From Kineothrix alysoides (GTDB lineage Bacteria > Bacillota > Clostridia > Lachnospirales > Lachnospiraceae), in assembly GCF_000732725.1 (NCBI RefSeq), contig NZ_JPNB01000001.1, positions 1,736,001-1,800,000 on the forward strand: a stretch of DNA of 64,000 nucleotides. Direction: 5' to 3'. Shown in pieces: positions 27,593 to 35,788 of this stretch; position 1 is the first letter of the stretch, and every line of letters begins with the position of its first letter. The notes below the pieces were generated by a model. It saw nothing but the letters and a program-made list of their open reading frames with translations, was not told where the DNA came from and did not search any database. A program made the translations under genes and the position numbers.

Positions 27593-27621
27593 ATAGTAAC
27601 ATACCGTAATCATATTCGCAA
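27593..27621 (-). promoter_or_regulatory. Promoter of the galactonate operon
   Basis: On the minus strand TTGCGA (27616-27621) and TACTAT (27593-27598) are 17 bases apart, about 70 bases before the binding-protein start. Confidence 0.6.
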
Positions 27622-27652
27622 TAAGAATCCCCAACTTTTTATAAAATTATCA

Positions 27653-27688
27653 TTTTTCACAAAAATCATAGTTTCAGATTGTGAAAAA
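27653..27688. promoter_or_regulatory. Inverted repeat upstream of the galactonate promoter (operator candidate)
   Basis: TTTTTCACAA (27653-27662) and TTGTGAAAAA (27679-27688) are perfect inverted repeats 16 bases apart, 30-70 bases upstream of the -35 box. The position suits an activator site. IclR is the local candidate, but the IclR promoter palindrome has a different sequence. Confidence 0.5.
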
Positions 27689-27728
27689 ATACAGAAACAA
27701 TAGACCAAGAGAATTTTCTTAATTGCAC

Positions 27729-27795
27729 AAAAAAATAAGGCCTTACCGCCGCATCGGAACGGGAATCTTTCCGCTCCAAAAGCTGCTCTGACCTT
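27729..27795 (-). terminator. Probable terminator of the 109-residue protein gene
   Basis: On the minus strand AAGGTC (from 27795) can pair with GGCCTT (to 27737) around a G+C-rich interior, followed by a T-rich run ending at 27729. The interior has a smaller CGGAA/TTCCG stem. The outer stem uses a G-U pair. Confidence 0.4.
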
Positions 27796-27810
27796 ACTCA
27801 AATAATATCA

Positions 27811-28140
27811 TTATTTTTTTTCGATTTCATATGCGACAATCTGCATCGGATATGACTCCGCAATCTGACCCGAAAACCAAATTTTCACTTCTGTACCCGC
27901 AGCAAGTGTTTCCATCGCTTGGCCTCTATAATCGGAATCAAAATAGACAATATACTCACCGCCTGCTTCATCCTGAAATAATATACTATTTTCCAGGATT
28001 TCTACGATTGTTCCCACTATACTGCTTTCAGTCTGCTTAGTATTTTTTTCGAACTGCATAAACAGTACAAGAAACAAGCATACCAAAAGTAATCCTATTA
28101 CAATAAAGAGAATAAACAATTTTTTCTTTTTATTTTGCAT
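27811..28140 (-). CDS. Small membrane-anchored protein of unknown function
   Basis: A 109-residue protein: Lys-rich start, one strong membrane helix (about 8-28), then an extracytoplasmic domain of about 75 residues with alternating beta-type pattern (VGTIVEILENSILFQDE, EVKIWFSG). The layout is like small OB-fold or DUF3221-type anchored domains, but I would not assign a family. It is divergent from the response-regulator operon and has its own terminator; no functional link is evident. Confidence 0.65.
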   Translation of the reverse strand: MQNKKKKLFILFIVIGLLLVCLFLVLFMQFEKNTKQTESSIVGTIVEILENSILFQDEAGGEYIVYFDSDYRGQAMETLAAGTEVKIWFSGQIAESYPMQIVAYEIEKK

Positions 28141-28263
28141 CTCTATTTTCCTCTTATTAATTTACTGATTTGATAGTTCACTTATAATTATAGATTATAT
28201 CATAATCCTGTTTCGCTTCGCAACCGGTATGGTTTTGCCATTTCTTCGGATTGCACCCTTATG

Positions 28264-28292
28264 TTGTTTTTTGAACATGCGTGTATTATAAT
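28264..28292 (+). promoter_or_regulatory. Probable promoter of the two-component operon
   Basis: TTGTTT (28264-28269) and TATAAT (28287-28292) are 17 bases apart, about 85 bases before the response-regulator gene. The rest of the 28141-28372 gap shows nothing else. Confidence 0.55.
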
Positions 28293-28384
28293 TTATAACT
28301 AAGAACAATACAAGCTGCAATTACCGCATATTATTATATCTGCGGGCAAGATTAGCCGGTACCGGAAAGGGCGTGATCATTGCT

Positions 28385-29056
28385 ATGACAAATATTTTAG
28401 TTATTGAAGATAATTTGGAAATTGTCCAAAACCTTCGCATTTTATTAGAAGACGAGGGCTTTAAAGTCTACAGTGTAATGACCAGGAATGCCGCGCTTCA
28501 GGAAATTGGGCAAAACGTTTTCGACTTGGTTCTTCTCGATTTGACCTTACCTGACGGAAACGGTTATTCCCTTTGTACAGCCATAAAGCGTAAGGGTGAG
28601 ACTCCTGTCATTTTCCTGACTGCCATGGATGATGAAGCAAGCATTGTAACAGCATTTGACTTAGGAGCCGACGACTATATTACAAAGCCATTTCGGCCAA
28701 TGGAATTAATATCCAGGATAAAAAATGTCCTGCGCCGCAACGGAAAAAGCCCTGCTATATTCGAAACCGCGGGATTGAAGATAGACACTTTGAAAGCTGT
28801 TGTTTCCAGGAATGGACACGAAATACTTCTTTCTCCGCTGGAATACCGATTATTATTGGTGCTCTTTAACCATCAGGGCACCGTATTGTCCAGAAATCGT
28901 CTGCTTGAAGAAATTTGGGATATAGCAGGAGATTATGTATATGACAATACCTTAACCGTCTATATCAAAAGGCTCCGCGACAAAATCGAAGATGATCCTG
29001 CTTCCCCAGCAATCATAAGAACCATCCGGGGATTAGGATATATGCTGGGAGAATAA
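28385..29056 (+). CDS. OmpR-family response regulator (Bce-type)
   Basis: A DNA-binding response regulator of 223 residues from ATG at 28385; a GTG at 28373 in frame is also possible but lies only two or three bases from GGAAAGGG. The receiver has the acidic pair Glu8-Asp9, phospho-acceptor Asp52 in LLDLTLPDG and Lys in ADDYITKPF. A winged-helix effector domain follows from about residue 130, with IRTIRGLGYML at the end. Paired with the histidine kinase just downstream, it probably activates the ABC transporter operon at 30.3 kb in response to cell-wall-active peptides. Confidence 0.93.
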   Translation: MTNILVIEDNLEIVQNLRILLEDEGFKVYSVMTRNAALQEIGQNVFDLVLLDLTLPDGNGYSLCTAIKRKGETPVIFLTAMDDEASIVTAFDLGADDYITKPFRPMELISRIKNVLRRNGKSPAIFETAGLKIDTLKAVVSRNGHEILLSPLEYRLLLVLFNHQGTVLSRNRLLEEIWDIAGDYVYDNTLTVYIKRLRDKIEDDPASPAIIRTIRGLGYMLGE

Positions 29057-29076
29057 ATTAATATATTGGAAAGGGA

Positions 29077-30096
29077 ATGGTCATTGATATGCATCTTCTT
29101 AGAAATCCTGAGATAAAAAATTTATTAGCAATCTACTCACTATTTACCTTATTTGCCGTCTTTGGTTCCTTTTTGCTCGGCGCTTCGGCGGCGGTCTATG
29201 TTTTAGCAGTATGTGCGGTTGCCCTATTATTGTTTATGGGATTTACCACAAAGCGGTACAAGGATATTTCTTCACTAAGCAATCAGGTGGATTCTATTCT
29301 CCACAGCAGGCAAAGGATGAATTTCACTCCGGATAAGGAAGGCGAGTTAGCGCTGCTTTCCAGTGAAATATATAAAATGACCATGCGTTTGCAGGAACAA
29401 ACCGAACTGCTGCAAAAGGAAAAAAGTCACTTGAGCAGCTCCATCGCCGATATCTCCCATCAAATCAGAACTCCCCTTACCTCCATTCGTATGCTCGTTC
29501 CACGTCTTGGCCAGGAAAAATTGCAGCCGGAGCAAAGAAGTGAATATATAAGGGAAGTCGGCAGTCTCCTCACCCGAATTGAATGGCTGATAACCGCTTT
29601 GCTGAAGATAGCCCAGCTGGAATCCGGCGTCATTGCCTTCGAACAAACTCCTTTAATGGTAAAACAGCTGATCCAGAAATCCCTGGCTCCTCTTGAAATA
29701 TTGCTGGAAATAAAGGATATAGCCTTGGAAATTAACGTGGCCGATAACGCTTGTTTTAAGGGAGATTTCTTCTGGTCTATGGAGGCGATAGGCAACATCC
29801 TCAAAAACTGTCTGGAGCATATGCCGGAAAGAGGAGCCTTAAAAATTACAGCTTCCGAAAACCCTCTTTACACAGAAATCATCATATCAGATACCGGTTC
29901 AGGTATTGCCATCGAAGATTTACCCCATTTATTTGAACGCTTTTACAAAGGGAAGAATTCAGATCCCGGAAACATGGGAATCGGATTGGCTCTTTCCCGC
30001 ATGATCATCAGCAGACAAAACGGGATAATAATGGCACAAAACGGCAATCCTCACGGAGCCGAATTTCATATACGTTTTTATAAAGGAGCTGTTTAA
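29077..30096 (+). CDS. Intramembrane-sensing histidine kinase (Bce-type)
   Basis: A 339-residue kinase. Two membrane helices (about 14-34 and 38-56) are separated by only a few residues, the hallmark of intramembrane-sensing kinases that rely on a partner ABC transporter for input. The phospho-acceptor His128 is in SHQIRTPLTS. The ATP-binding domain shows NCLEHM, DTGSGI and GIGLALS. The first ATG is five residues before a second one (MHLL); the leader before both resembles that of the response regulator gene. With the regulator and the BceAB-like transporter downstream it forms a complete antimicrobial-peptide resistance module by family knowledge. Confidence 0.92.
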   Translation: MVIDMHLLRNPEIKNLLAIYSLFTLFAVFGSFLLGASAAVYVLAVCAVALLLFMGFTTKRYKDISSLSNQVDSILHSRQRMNFTPDKEGELALLSSEIYKMTMRLQEQTELLQKEKSHLSSSIADISHQIRTPLTSIRMLVPRLGQEKLQPEQRSEYIREVGSLLTRIEWLITALLKIAQLESGVIAFEQTPLMVKQLIQKSLAPLEILLEIKDIALEINVADNACFKGDFFWSMEAIGNILKNCLEHMPERGALKITASENPLYTEIIISDTGSGIAIEDLPHLFERFYKGKNSDPGNMGIGLALSRMIISRQNGIIMAQNGNPHGAEFHIRFYKGAV

Positions 30097-30209
30097 TTAA
30101 GGCTTCTTTTTTATATCATAGGAAACACACTACTGCTTAACATGTAAATAAATTGCTTTCCTTCGATATAAAAAGCCCTTCGGACAAACGATGCACAGAT
30201 GCACGCGCG

Positions 30210-30270
30210 GAACAAAAGCTATACTGCCGGAGCATTTAGCCATGAGAGAGTGCAAAGCACACTTTTGTTC
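30210..30270. repeat. 61-bp palindromic repeat element, copy B
   Basis: Bounded by GAACAAAAG (30210-30218) and CTTTTGTTC (30262-30270); same length and ends as the element at 16211-16271 but inverted. The right part (GAGAGAGTGC...GCACACTTTTGTTC) is nearly identical between copies and the left middle is diverged. It sits between the kinase gene and the transporter promoter. Confidence 0.7.
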
Positions 30271-30271
30271 G

Positions 30272-30325
30272 TGACAAATTTGTAATAAAACAGTCATGGA
30301 GCTGTCACATAGGAAATGCTATAAT
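30272..30325 (+). promoter_or_regulatory. BceR-type site and promoter of the ABC transporter
   Basis: TGACA-AATT-TGTAA at 30272-30285 fits the TNACA-N4-TGTAA consensus I recall for BceR-like regulators. A perfect TATAAT follows at 30320-30325 with a poor -35 box, as expected for an activated promoter. The transporter start is 39 bases past the -10 box. Confidence 0.6.
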
Positions 30326-30363
30326 TATCATAATTTATTTTAGGAAGGTTTCGGAGGGCTATC

Positions 30364-31047
30364 ATGGAAATATTAAAGATTGAAAACTTATGCAAAACCT
30401 ACGGCAGCGATGAAAATAGGGTAACGGCTTTAAACAACATTTCTTTTTGCGTGGAAAAGGGTGAATTTGTCGCGATCATAGGGCAATCCGGCTCGGGGAA
30501 ATCCACCCTGCTCCACTTAATCGGAGGGGTGGAAAGGCCAAGCTTTGGAACAATAACAATAGACGGTAAAGAAATTTTTCAGAGAACTCCGGAGGAGCTG
30601 GCAATTTTCAGGAGACGGCAGGTTGGCCTGATCTATCAGTTCTACAATCTCATTCCCATATTGAATGTAACAGAAAACATAACCCTTCCACTGAAGTTAG
30701 ACGGACAAAAAGTAAATGAAGATCGTCTAAACGAGCTGATTGACATTCTGGGACTGCAAGATCGTAAAATGCATTTACCAAAGCAATTATCCGGCGGTCA
30801 GCAACAACGGGTTTCCATCGGGCGGGCTCTGATTCATGCCCCCGCTCTCGTATTAGCCGACGAACCTACCGGGAATCTTGATAACAAGAACAGTCATGAT
30901 ATTATCGAACTGCTAAAGTACTCCAATAAAAAATATAACCAAACTCTTCTCGTCGTAACCCATGACGAAAATATTGCTTTGCAAGCCGATCGCATCCTCC
31001 GCTTAGCGGATGGAAATATTATATCGGATGAAAAAATCCGAGAATAA
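30364..31047 (+). CDS. ABC transporter ATP-binding protein (BceA type)
   Basis: A 227-residue ATPase of the MacB/LolD/BceA family: Walker A GQSGSGKST at residues 40-48, signature LSGGQQQR near 142-149, Walker B LVLADEPTGNLD near 160-171. It energises the large permease encoded next. The start has GGAAGG/CGGAGGG upstream. Located directly after the two-component system, behind a BceR-type site, it probably removes or neutralises peptide antibiotics and also feeds flux information to the kinase. The actual inducer cannot be read from sequence. Confidence 0.94.
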   Translation: MEILKIENLCKTYGSDENRVTALNNISFCVEKGEFVAIIGQSGSGKSTLLHLIGGVERPSFGTITIDGKEIFQRTPEELAIFRRRQVGLIYQFYNLIPILNVTENITLPLKLDGQKVNEDRLNELIDILGLQDRKMHLPKQLSGGQQQRVSIGRALIHAPALVLADEPTGNLDNKNSHDIIELLKYSNKKYNQTLLVVTHDENIALQADRILRLADGNIISDEKIRE

Positions 31048-31063
31048 TCAGGAGGAGAAAAAC

Positions 31064-32992
31064 ATGTGGACGGAGTATTCGATCCGATATATCAAACAGA
31101 ATAAGTTTAGCAGTATTTTTCTGGCTGCGATTTCCTTCTTATCCTCGGCCTTGTTATCGCTGGTCTGCGGAGTATTTTATAACATATGGATAGACAGAGT
31201 GTACCGGAAGTCTCTGATGGATGAGAATTCTACCGGGAAAATAGAGCCAATCGTTGCCGCTTATGTTTTTATCTTAATTGTCATCTGCCTCTCGCTTACG
31301 GTTATGATACACAATGCCTTCGAAGTCTCCATGAACAGCCGCTTGCATCAGTTAGGTATCCTGCAAAGCGCCGGAGCAACTCCGAATCAGATACGCGCAT
31401 TCCTATTGCAGGAGGTTCTGATTCTCTGCATCGCGCCTATTGTGACAGGAGTATTATCCGGAATCGGCTTATGTTACGGCTTTATGCAGCTTATTATTTT
31501 TGTAACGGCGTCCGTAAGGAAATACGAAGTAGTATTTCACTACCACGCCGTTATTATGGCAGCTTCTCTTCTACTGTCTATAGTGACCGTTCTCATCTCT
31601 GCATGGTTACCGGCAAGGCGTATCAGCCGTTTGGCACCTCTCGATGCAATTCATTACGGAGGAGAACCACTCGTGGAACGCATGAAGCCTTATCGCATAT
31701 TTTCTTTTTTATTTGGAATTTATGGAGAATTAGCCAGAAAATCAATCTACTCGCGCAAAAGAGTATTAAAGACTTCTACCCTCTCACTGACGTTATCCGC
31801 CCTGGCCTTTATAAGCTTTCTTAACTTGGAAGCCATATCCGGCATCAGCACACAGCATACTTATTTCGAGCGCTACCGGGATAAATGGGATCTTATGCTT
31901 ACTGTACAGAATATGGATAAGGAAGATGATTTACTACGAAAGATCAGAAGCTTAAACGGCGTGGAAAGCTGCATCTTATATAAGAAAATACAAGCAGCTG
32001 CAAGCCTTCCTCCCGATATGTTGAACGAAGATTTGTTAAAGTTGGATATCGATATCTTCTCGGATAAAATAAGAGCTGATGGCGATGGAAACTATTTCTT
32101 TTCTATGCCGATTTATGTTCTGGATGACGAAAGCTATAAGGACTACTGTACCAATAAGGGGCTTTCCCCTCAGGGAGCCGCCGCCGTGAATATTATCTGG
32201 GACAGTATCCATAGCGACCGCATAAATAGAGAATATATCCCTATATTAAAGGAAAATATGCCCTTAACGCTGTACCTGCAAAACGAAACCATGCCGGACA
32301 AAAGGAATACTCCTATTACCATATCAGCGTTTACAGCTTCTCTCCCTGAAATAAAAGAGGAATTTGTCCATGGTTCCTTATCCTTAGTCATCTCACAGGA
32401 TTCATACAAGAACTTAGCAGATTGTTTTCCCTATGAAGAGAACTTCTATAATATAAAGCTCGCTTCCACTTCTTACGATGCAGATGTACAAAATAATATA
32501 AAAGCCCTTTTGACGGAAAGCAGCAGCTATATCTTAGAAAGCAGGCTGACAGAGGAGGTCTCCGATACCTCCATGCGAAACGCCCTTAAGTTTCTAATGG
32601 GCTCTTTTGCCGGATTATTATCGTGTATTGGAATCGCAAATGTATTCTCCTCTACGCTGGGACAGATTTACCAGCGGAGAAAGGAATTTGCAAGATACCT
32701 TTCCGTCGGCTTATCTCCAAAAGGAATGAGAAAAATACTTACTGTGGAAACGCTGCTTGTAGGCCTTCGCCCTATTGTTTTCAGTCTGCTCATAAATATT
32801 CCCCTTGTGGCAGCCGCATTGAATACTGCCTCTATTCCGGCGAAGGAATTCATCGTCGCAGCACCGGTAATCCCGGTACTCATTTTTACAATGTTTATCC
32901 TGTCTTCTGTCGGTCTCGCTTATTTTCTGGGAGGCATAAAGATTTGCAATGCGGATATTGCGGATATACTAAAAGATGAAACAATGATTTAG
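31064..32992 (+). CDS. ABC transporter permease (BceB type, FtsX family)
   Basis: I start it at 31064 (MWTEYSIRYIKQNK), preceded by a near-perfect AGGAGGAG and 17 bases after the ATPase stop; an earlier ATG lies inside the ATPase gene. The product has 642 residues. About ten membrane helices are visible: one near the N-terminus, a FtsX-type set of three (about 75-200), further helices around 230-270, a large extracytoplasmic domain of about 210 residues (roughly 275-490) and a final set of three or four. The large domain between helices 7 and 8 is the signature of BceB-like permeases, which detect the peptide and signal to the kinase. Confidence 0.92.
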   Translation: MWTEYSIRYIKQNKFSSIFLAAISFLSSALLSLVCGVFYNIWIDRVYRKSLMDENSTGKIEPIVAAYVFILIVICLSLTVMIHNAFEVSMNSRLHQLGILQSAGATPNQIRAFLLQEVLILCIAPIVTGVLSGIGLCYGFMQLIIFVTASVRKYEVVFHYHAVIMAASLLLSIVTVLISAWLPARRISRLAPLDAIHYGGEPLVERMKPYRIFSFLFGIYGELARKSIYSRKRVLKTSTLSLTLSALAFISFLNLEAISGISTQHTYFERYRDKWDLMLTVQNMDKEDDLLRKIRSLNGVESCILYKKIQAAASLPPDMLNEDLLKLDIDIFSDKIRADGDGNYFFSMPIYVLDDESYKDYCTNKGLSPQGAAAVNIIWDSIHSDRINREYIPILKENMPLTLYLQNETMPDKRNTPITISAFTASLPEIKEEFVHGSLSLVISQDSYKNLADCFPYEENFYNIKLASTSYDADVQNNIKALLTESSSYILESRLTEEVSDTSMRNALKFLMGSFAGLLSCIGIANVFSSTLGQIYQRRKEFARYLSVGLSPKGMRKILTVETLLVGLRPIVFSLLINIPLVAAALNTASIPAKEFIVAAPVIPVLIFTMFILSSVGLAYFLGGIKICNADIADILKDETMI

Positions 32993-33129
32993 AAGTTTTA
33001 TCTACTGCTTAACTACTCTGTTATCATTTGTAAAAATGTGATTTTATATCTCCTTGCTGTGCAGTGGATTTCTGAATAATATTCTTTTACCTGCAAATAA
33101 TAGTACTATCAATAGTAAGGAGAATAATT

Positions 33130-33282
33130 ATGGCAAAAGATTCACAACTTGACCCAAAGTCAATCCGTAAGAAAAAATCAAATGGCGGCCCCACCATGGC
33201 CGAAAGCGCATTAGACGGAGAAAGCAGGAATGCCAAGAAGCAATCCGGCAGCCGCAAAAATCCCGGTGATGATAAAAAATAA
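33130..33282 (+). CDS. Small basic protein, 50 residues
   Basis: ATG at 33130 follows AAGGAG by seven bases and opens 50 codons: MAKDSQLDPKSIRKKKSNGG, then PTMAESALDGESRNAKK and a Lys/Asp-rich end. It is hydrophilic, very rich in Lys, Ser, Gly and Asp, with no hydrophobic core, so likely disordered. It is followed 36 bases later by another small gene with a good ribosome site; the two probably share a transcript. I do not recognise a family; spore or nucleic-acid binding is a guess I do not make. Confidence 0.7.
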   Translation: MAKDSQLDPKSIRKKKSNGGPTMAESALDGESRNAKKQSGSRKNPGDDKK

Positions 33283-33318
33283 GCTTTTTATCAGAGCGAT
33301 CATAAAGGAGTAAATTGT

Positions 33319-33558
33319 ATGAATCGAGATAAACTCATAGATCAAGTTAAAAATGAATACGCGCGAATAGCTTCTTCCGAATCCCAGCAACATTTCTGCC
33401 AGACTACAACCGATATAACGCCTGAGGCCTATTATGAAGACCTTCTAAGTAAAGCCATCAGCGAAATCACCAAAGGAACCTTTGACAATTTCAAATCCGG
33501 AGAGGAAGTAGTAAATGCTATTGCAAACGACAAGACTTGGATTTCAGACTGGAAATAG
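33319..33558 (+). CDS. Small protein of unknown function, 79 residues
   Basis: ATG at 33319 follows AAAGGAG. The 79-residue product (MNRDKLIDQVKNEYARIASS...) is acidic, mostly helical by pattern, with the conserved-looking segment TPEAYYEDLLSKAISEITKG and no signal peptide or membrane segment. It ends just before a bidirectional terminator. Cotranscription with the 50-residue gene is likely. No family recognised. Confidence 0.7.
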   Translation: MNRDKLIDQVKNEYARIASSESQQHFCQTTTDITPEAYYEDLLSKAISEITKGTFDNFKSGEEVVNAIANDKTWISDWK

Positions 33559-33564
33559 TCAAAA

Positions 33565-33603
33565 AAGGGAATTGATATAAGCTCAGGCTTTACCAATTCC
33601 CTT
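33565..33603. terminator. Bidirectional terminator
   Basis: AAGGGAATTG (33565-33574) and CAATTCCCTT (33594-33603) form a ten-base-pair perfect stem. An A-run precedes it on the plus strand, which gives a T-run for minus-strand transcripts; it separates the convergent 79-residue gene and ABC-2 permease gene. Confidence 0.65.
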
Positions 33604-33628
33604 CTCTTCGTCCGCATATATACATCGC

Positions 33629-34699
33629 TTAAATACTTCTCTGTTTCCTTAAAAATGAAACATTCAGCAGCATAAAAAATGCCGAAAATCCTAATATGAC
33701 AAGCAAATCCAGCCAAATATCCCCGATGCCGTTTCCATGCAGCATGACCTCACGGAGGGCGCCGACAGAATAAGTGAGCGGTACGAATTTGCCAAGAAGC
33801 TCCCAGCCGGGAGTCAGACTGAACAATCCGCATAAGAATATTTGCGGAATAATGATAATAGGTATGAACTGCACCATCTGAAATTCGCTGGAGGCCAGAC
33901 CGGATATCGCCATGCCGAGGGTCAATGCCATAATGGCGGTCAGAAGATTAATAAGCAGCACATACCAGATGCTCCCGATTACGGTTACATCCAATACATA
34001 TACTACAAATACGGTCACGATTACAGTCTGAATCAAGGCAAGAATGCTAAATCCCAACACATAGCCGATTACAATTTCTCCTCGTTTGATTGGCGTAGAA
34101 AGCATTTTTTCCAGAGTGCCGCTGTTGCGTTCTCCAAGAAAATTAATGCCGGCAATTAAAAATACAAAGAAGAAAATGATAATTCCAATCATCGCAGCGC
34201 CAAAGTTATCAAAGGAGCTGGTATCCTCCGAGCCATAGACATAGGTCGTTCGATATTCGCTCTCTTCTATACTTATCGGCAGCTTTTCACGCAGGGTAAG
34301 GCTCAGGGCGCTTTTTATAATTCCGGTAATCTGCTTTGCCACGGCTGTATCGGTCCCATCCAAATAAATATCTGCGTTTGCAAGGTCGTCCGGCACACTG
34401 ACTGCTGCTGTGATTTCTTCCGTTTTAATAGCATTTATGGCATTTTCTATCGCCAGATCCATATCGCCATTCGAAAAATCAATGACCTCTACCGATATAT
34501 CCTCACCCTTCGCCAATTGAGTGACATAGTCCTCCGGTGCGGAAATTACACCGATCTTGTAAGTGTTATCCGCACCGGTAAGAATAGAGTGCACAAGAAA
34601 AAGCACAATAATAGGCGCGAATAAAATAAGCGCCATAGTTCTCTTATCATGACGCAACTGATCTACAATACGAAAAGCTAGTATGGCTATTCTATCCAT
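33629..34699 (-). CDS. ABC-2 type exporter permease
   Basis: I start it at 34699 (MDRIAILAFRIVDQLRHDKR), where AAGGAGG is upstream and the ATG overlaps the stop of the ATPase gene (ATGGATAG). The product has 356 residues with one N-terminal helix, an extracytoplasmic domain (about 45-160) and five C-terminal helices, the layout of ABC-2 exporter permeases (YhaP/NodJ/DrrB-like). The segment GTLEKMLSTPIKRGEIVIGY is a family landmark. With the ATPase and the divergent TetR regulator it forms a likely drug or metabolite efflux unit. Confidence 0.9.
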   Translation of the reverse strand: MDRIAILAFRIVDQLRHDKRTMALILFAPIIVLFLVHSILTGADNTYKIGVISAPEDYVTQLAKGEDISVEVIDFSNGDMDLAIENAINAIKTEEITAAVSVPDDLANADIYLDGTDTAVAKQITGIIKSALSLTLREKLPISIEESEYRTTYVYGSEDTSSFDNFGAAMIGIIIFFFVFLIAGINFLGERNSGTLEKMLSTPIKRGEIVIGYVLGFSILALIQTVIVTVFVVYVLDVTVIGSIWYVLLINLLTAIMALTLGMAISGLASSEFQMVQFIPIIIIPQIFLCGLFSLTPGWELLGKFVPLTYSVGALREVMLHGNGIGDIWLDLLVILGFSAFFMLLNVSFLRKQRSI

Positions 34700-35447
34700 T
34701 CTTATTTCCTCCTTCCTCATGCTCAGCCGCATTGCTGAAAAATATAAAGGCTTCCTCGAATGTCCCTGCACCGGCAGCTTGCTGAAGCTGCGCCGCAGTA
34801 CCGGTTGCCAAAATATGTCCGTTTCGCATCATGGCAAGCCCATGGCACCGCTGCGCCTCATCCATAACATGAGTGGTAACGAGAATAGTGACCCCCTGCC
34901 CGGAAAGCTCATACAGCTCGGACCATATATCCTGCCTTAACAACGGGTCAATTCCCACCGTTGGTTCATCCAGAATAAGCACCTTAGGATTAGGCAGAAG
35001 CGCAATGCTAAGAGAAAGTCTCTGCTTCATTCCCCCGGAATAATTACCGACCCTTTTGGACAAATCGTCTGTCAAATTTACTAAAGCCGCTACATGAGAA
35101 ATTCGTTCCTTTAACCCTCTCCCCTTCAATCCATAAAGACTTCCGAAAAATTTAAGGTTTTCATATCCATTGAGCGTAGGATAAAGTGCTGCTGCCTGGG
35201 CCATATAACCCATCTGTCCCATGACTTGCAGCGAGGGCATCTGCTGATTCCTTACCCAAACGGTTCCGTCATCAGGCCTCAATATGCCGGAAATAATTTT
35301 TACAAGCGTTGTCTTTCCGCATCCGGACGGCCCTAGCAATCCATATATCTTCCCCTCAGGGACTTTTAATGATACATCATATAATATCCGGCGTTTTCCA
35401 TAACTTTTATTTATGACTTCTGTCTGAATTCCGTATGCTTCCTGCAT
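34692..35447 (-). CDS. ABC exporter ATP-binding protein
   Basis: A 251-residue ATPase: Walker A GPSGCGKTT (near 38-46), signature YSGGMKQRLS (near 138-147), Walker B KVLILDEPTVGIDP (near 158-171). It overlaps its permease gene by eight bases. Divergent from the TetR regulator gene, which probably represses it. The substrate is unknown; such pairs often export drugs or lipids. Confidence 0.93.
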   Translation of the reverse strand: MQEAYGIQTEVINKSYGKRRILYDVSLKVPEGKIYGLLGPSGCGKTTLVKIISGILRPDDGTVWVRNQQMPSLQVMGQMGYMAQAAALYPTLNGYENLKFFGSLYGLKGRGLKERISHVAALVNLTDDLSKRVGNYSGGMKQRLSLSIALLPNPKVLILDEPTVGIDPLLRQDIWSELYELSGQGVTILVTTHVMDEAQRCHGLAMMRNGHILATGTAAQLQQAAGAGTFEEAFIFFSNAAEHEEGGNKNG

Positions 35448-35530
35448 GATGCTCCTCCTCGCTATCTTTTACGTACGCATAAACTGCAAACCTGTCCGAT
35501 TTGTACATATCAGTTAATTTTTCTTGTCTG

Positions 35531-35563
35531 CAACACCGTGTTGGTATATATTGATTATAATCA
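35531..35563. promoter_or_regulatory. Two palindromes in the ABC exporter leader (TetR operator candidates)
   Basis: CAACACcGTGTTG (35531-35543) and the perfect palindrome TGATTATAATCA (35552-35563) lie 85-115 bases upstream of the ATPase start. The second overlaps a minus-strand TATAAT, so a bound repressor would block transcription. Confidence 0.4.
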
Positions 35564-35623
35564 CAGTATTGCATTATTGATATAGACAATATTCAAAAAA
35601 ATGTTGGGAGCAAAAAAGAAAAC

Positions 35624-35774
35624 GTTACTGTTCACTCCGTTCTCAGTAACGCATGATTTCTGCAATGCAGAATTAATTTCTGCCTGTAAATTCGCTCTGC
35701 GAAGCAGAAATCATCTCTTGAATCACGTTCTTACGTAGCTTAACAGCATGTGTTAAGCTACTGTGTGAACAGTA
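35624..35774. repeat. Foldback element of nested inverted repeats
   Basis: TACTGTTCAC (35626-35635) is repeated inverted as GTGAACAGTA (35765-35774). Inside are ATGATTTCTGC (35653-35663) with GCAGAAATCAT (35704-35714), GTTACTG with CAGTAAC (35624-35650), and a hairpin TAGCTTAACA/TGTTAAGCTA (35736-35760). The last abuts the TetR ribosome site and may be its operator. The whole fills the gap before tetR and codes nothing. Confidence 0.55.
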
Positions 35775-35788
35775 GAAAGGAAACTACT

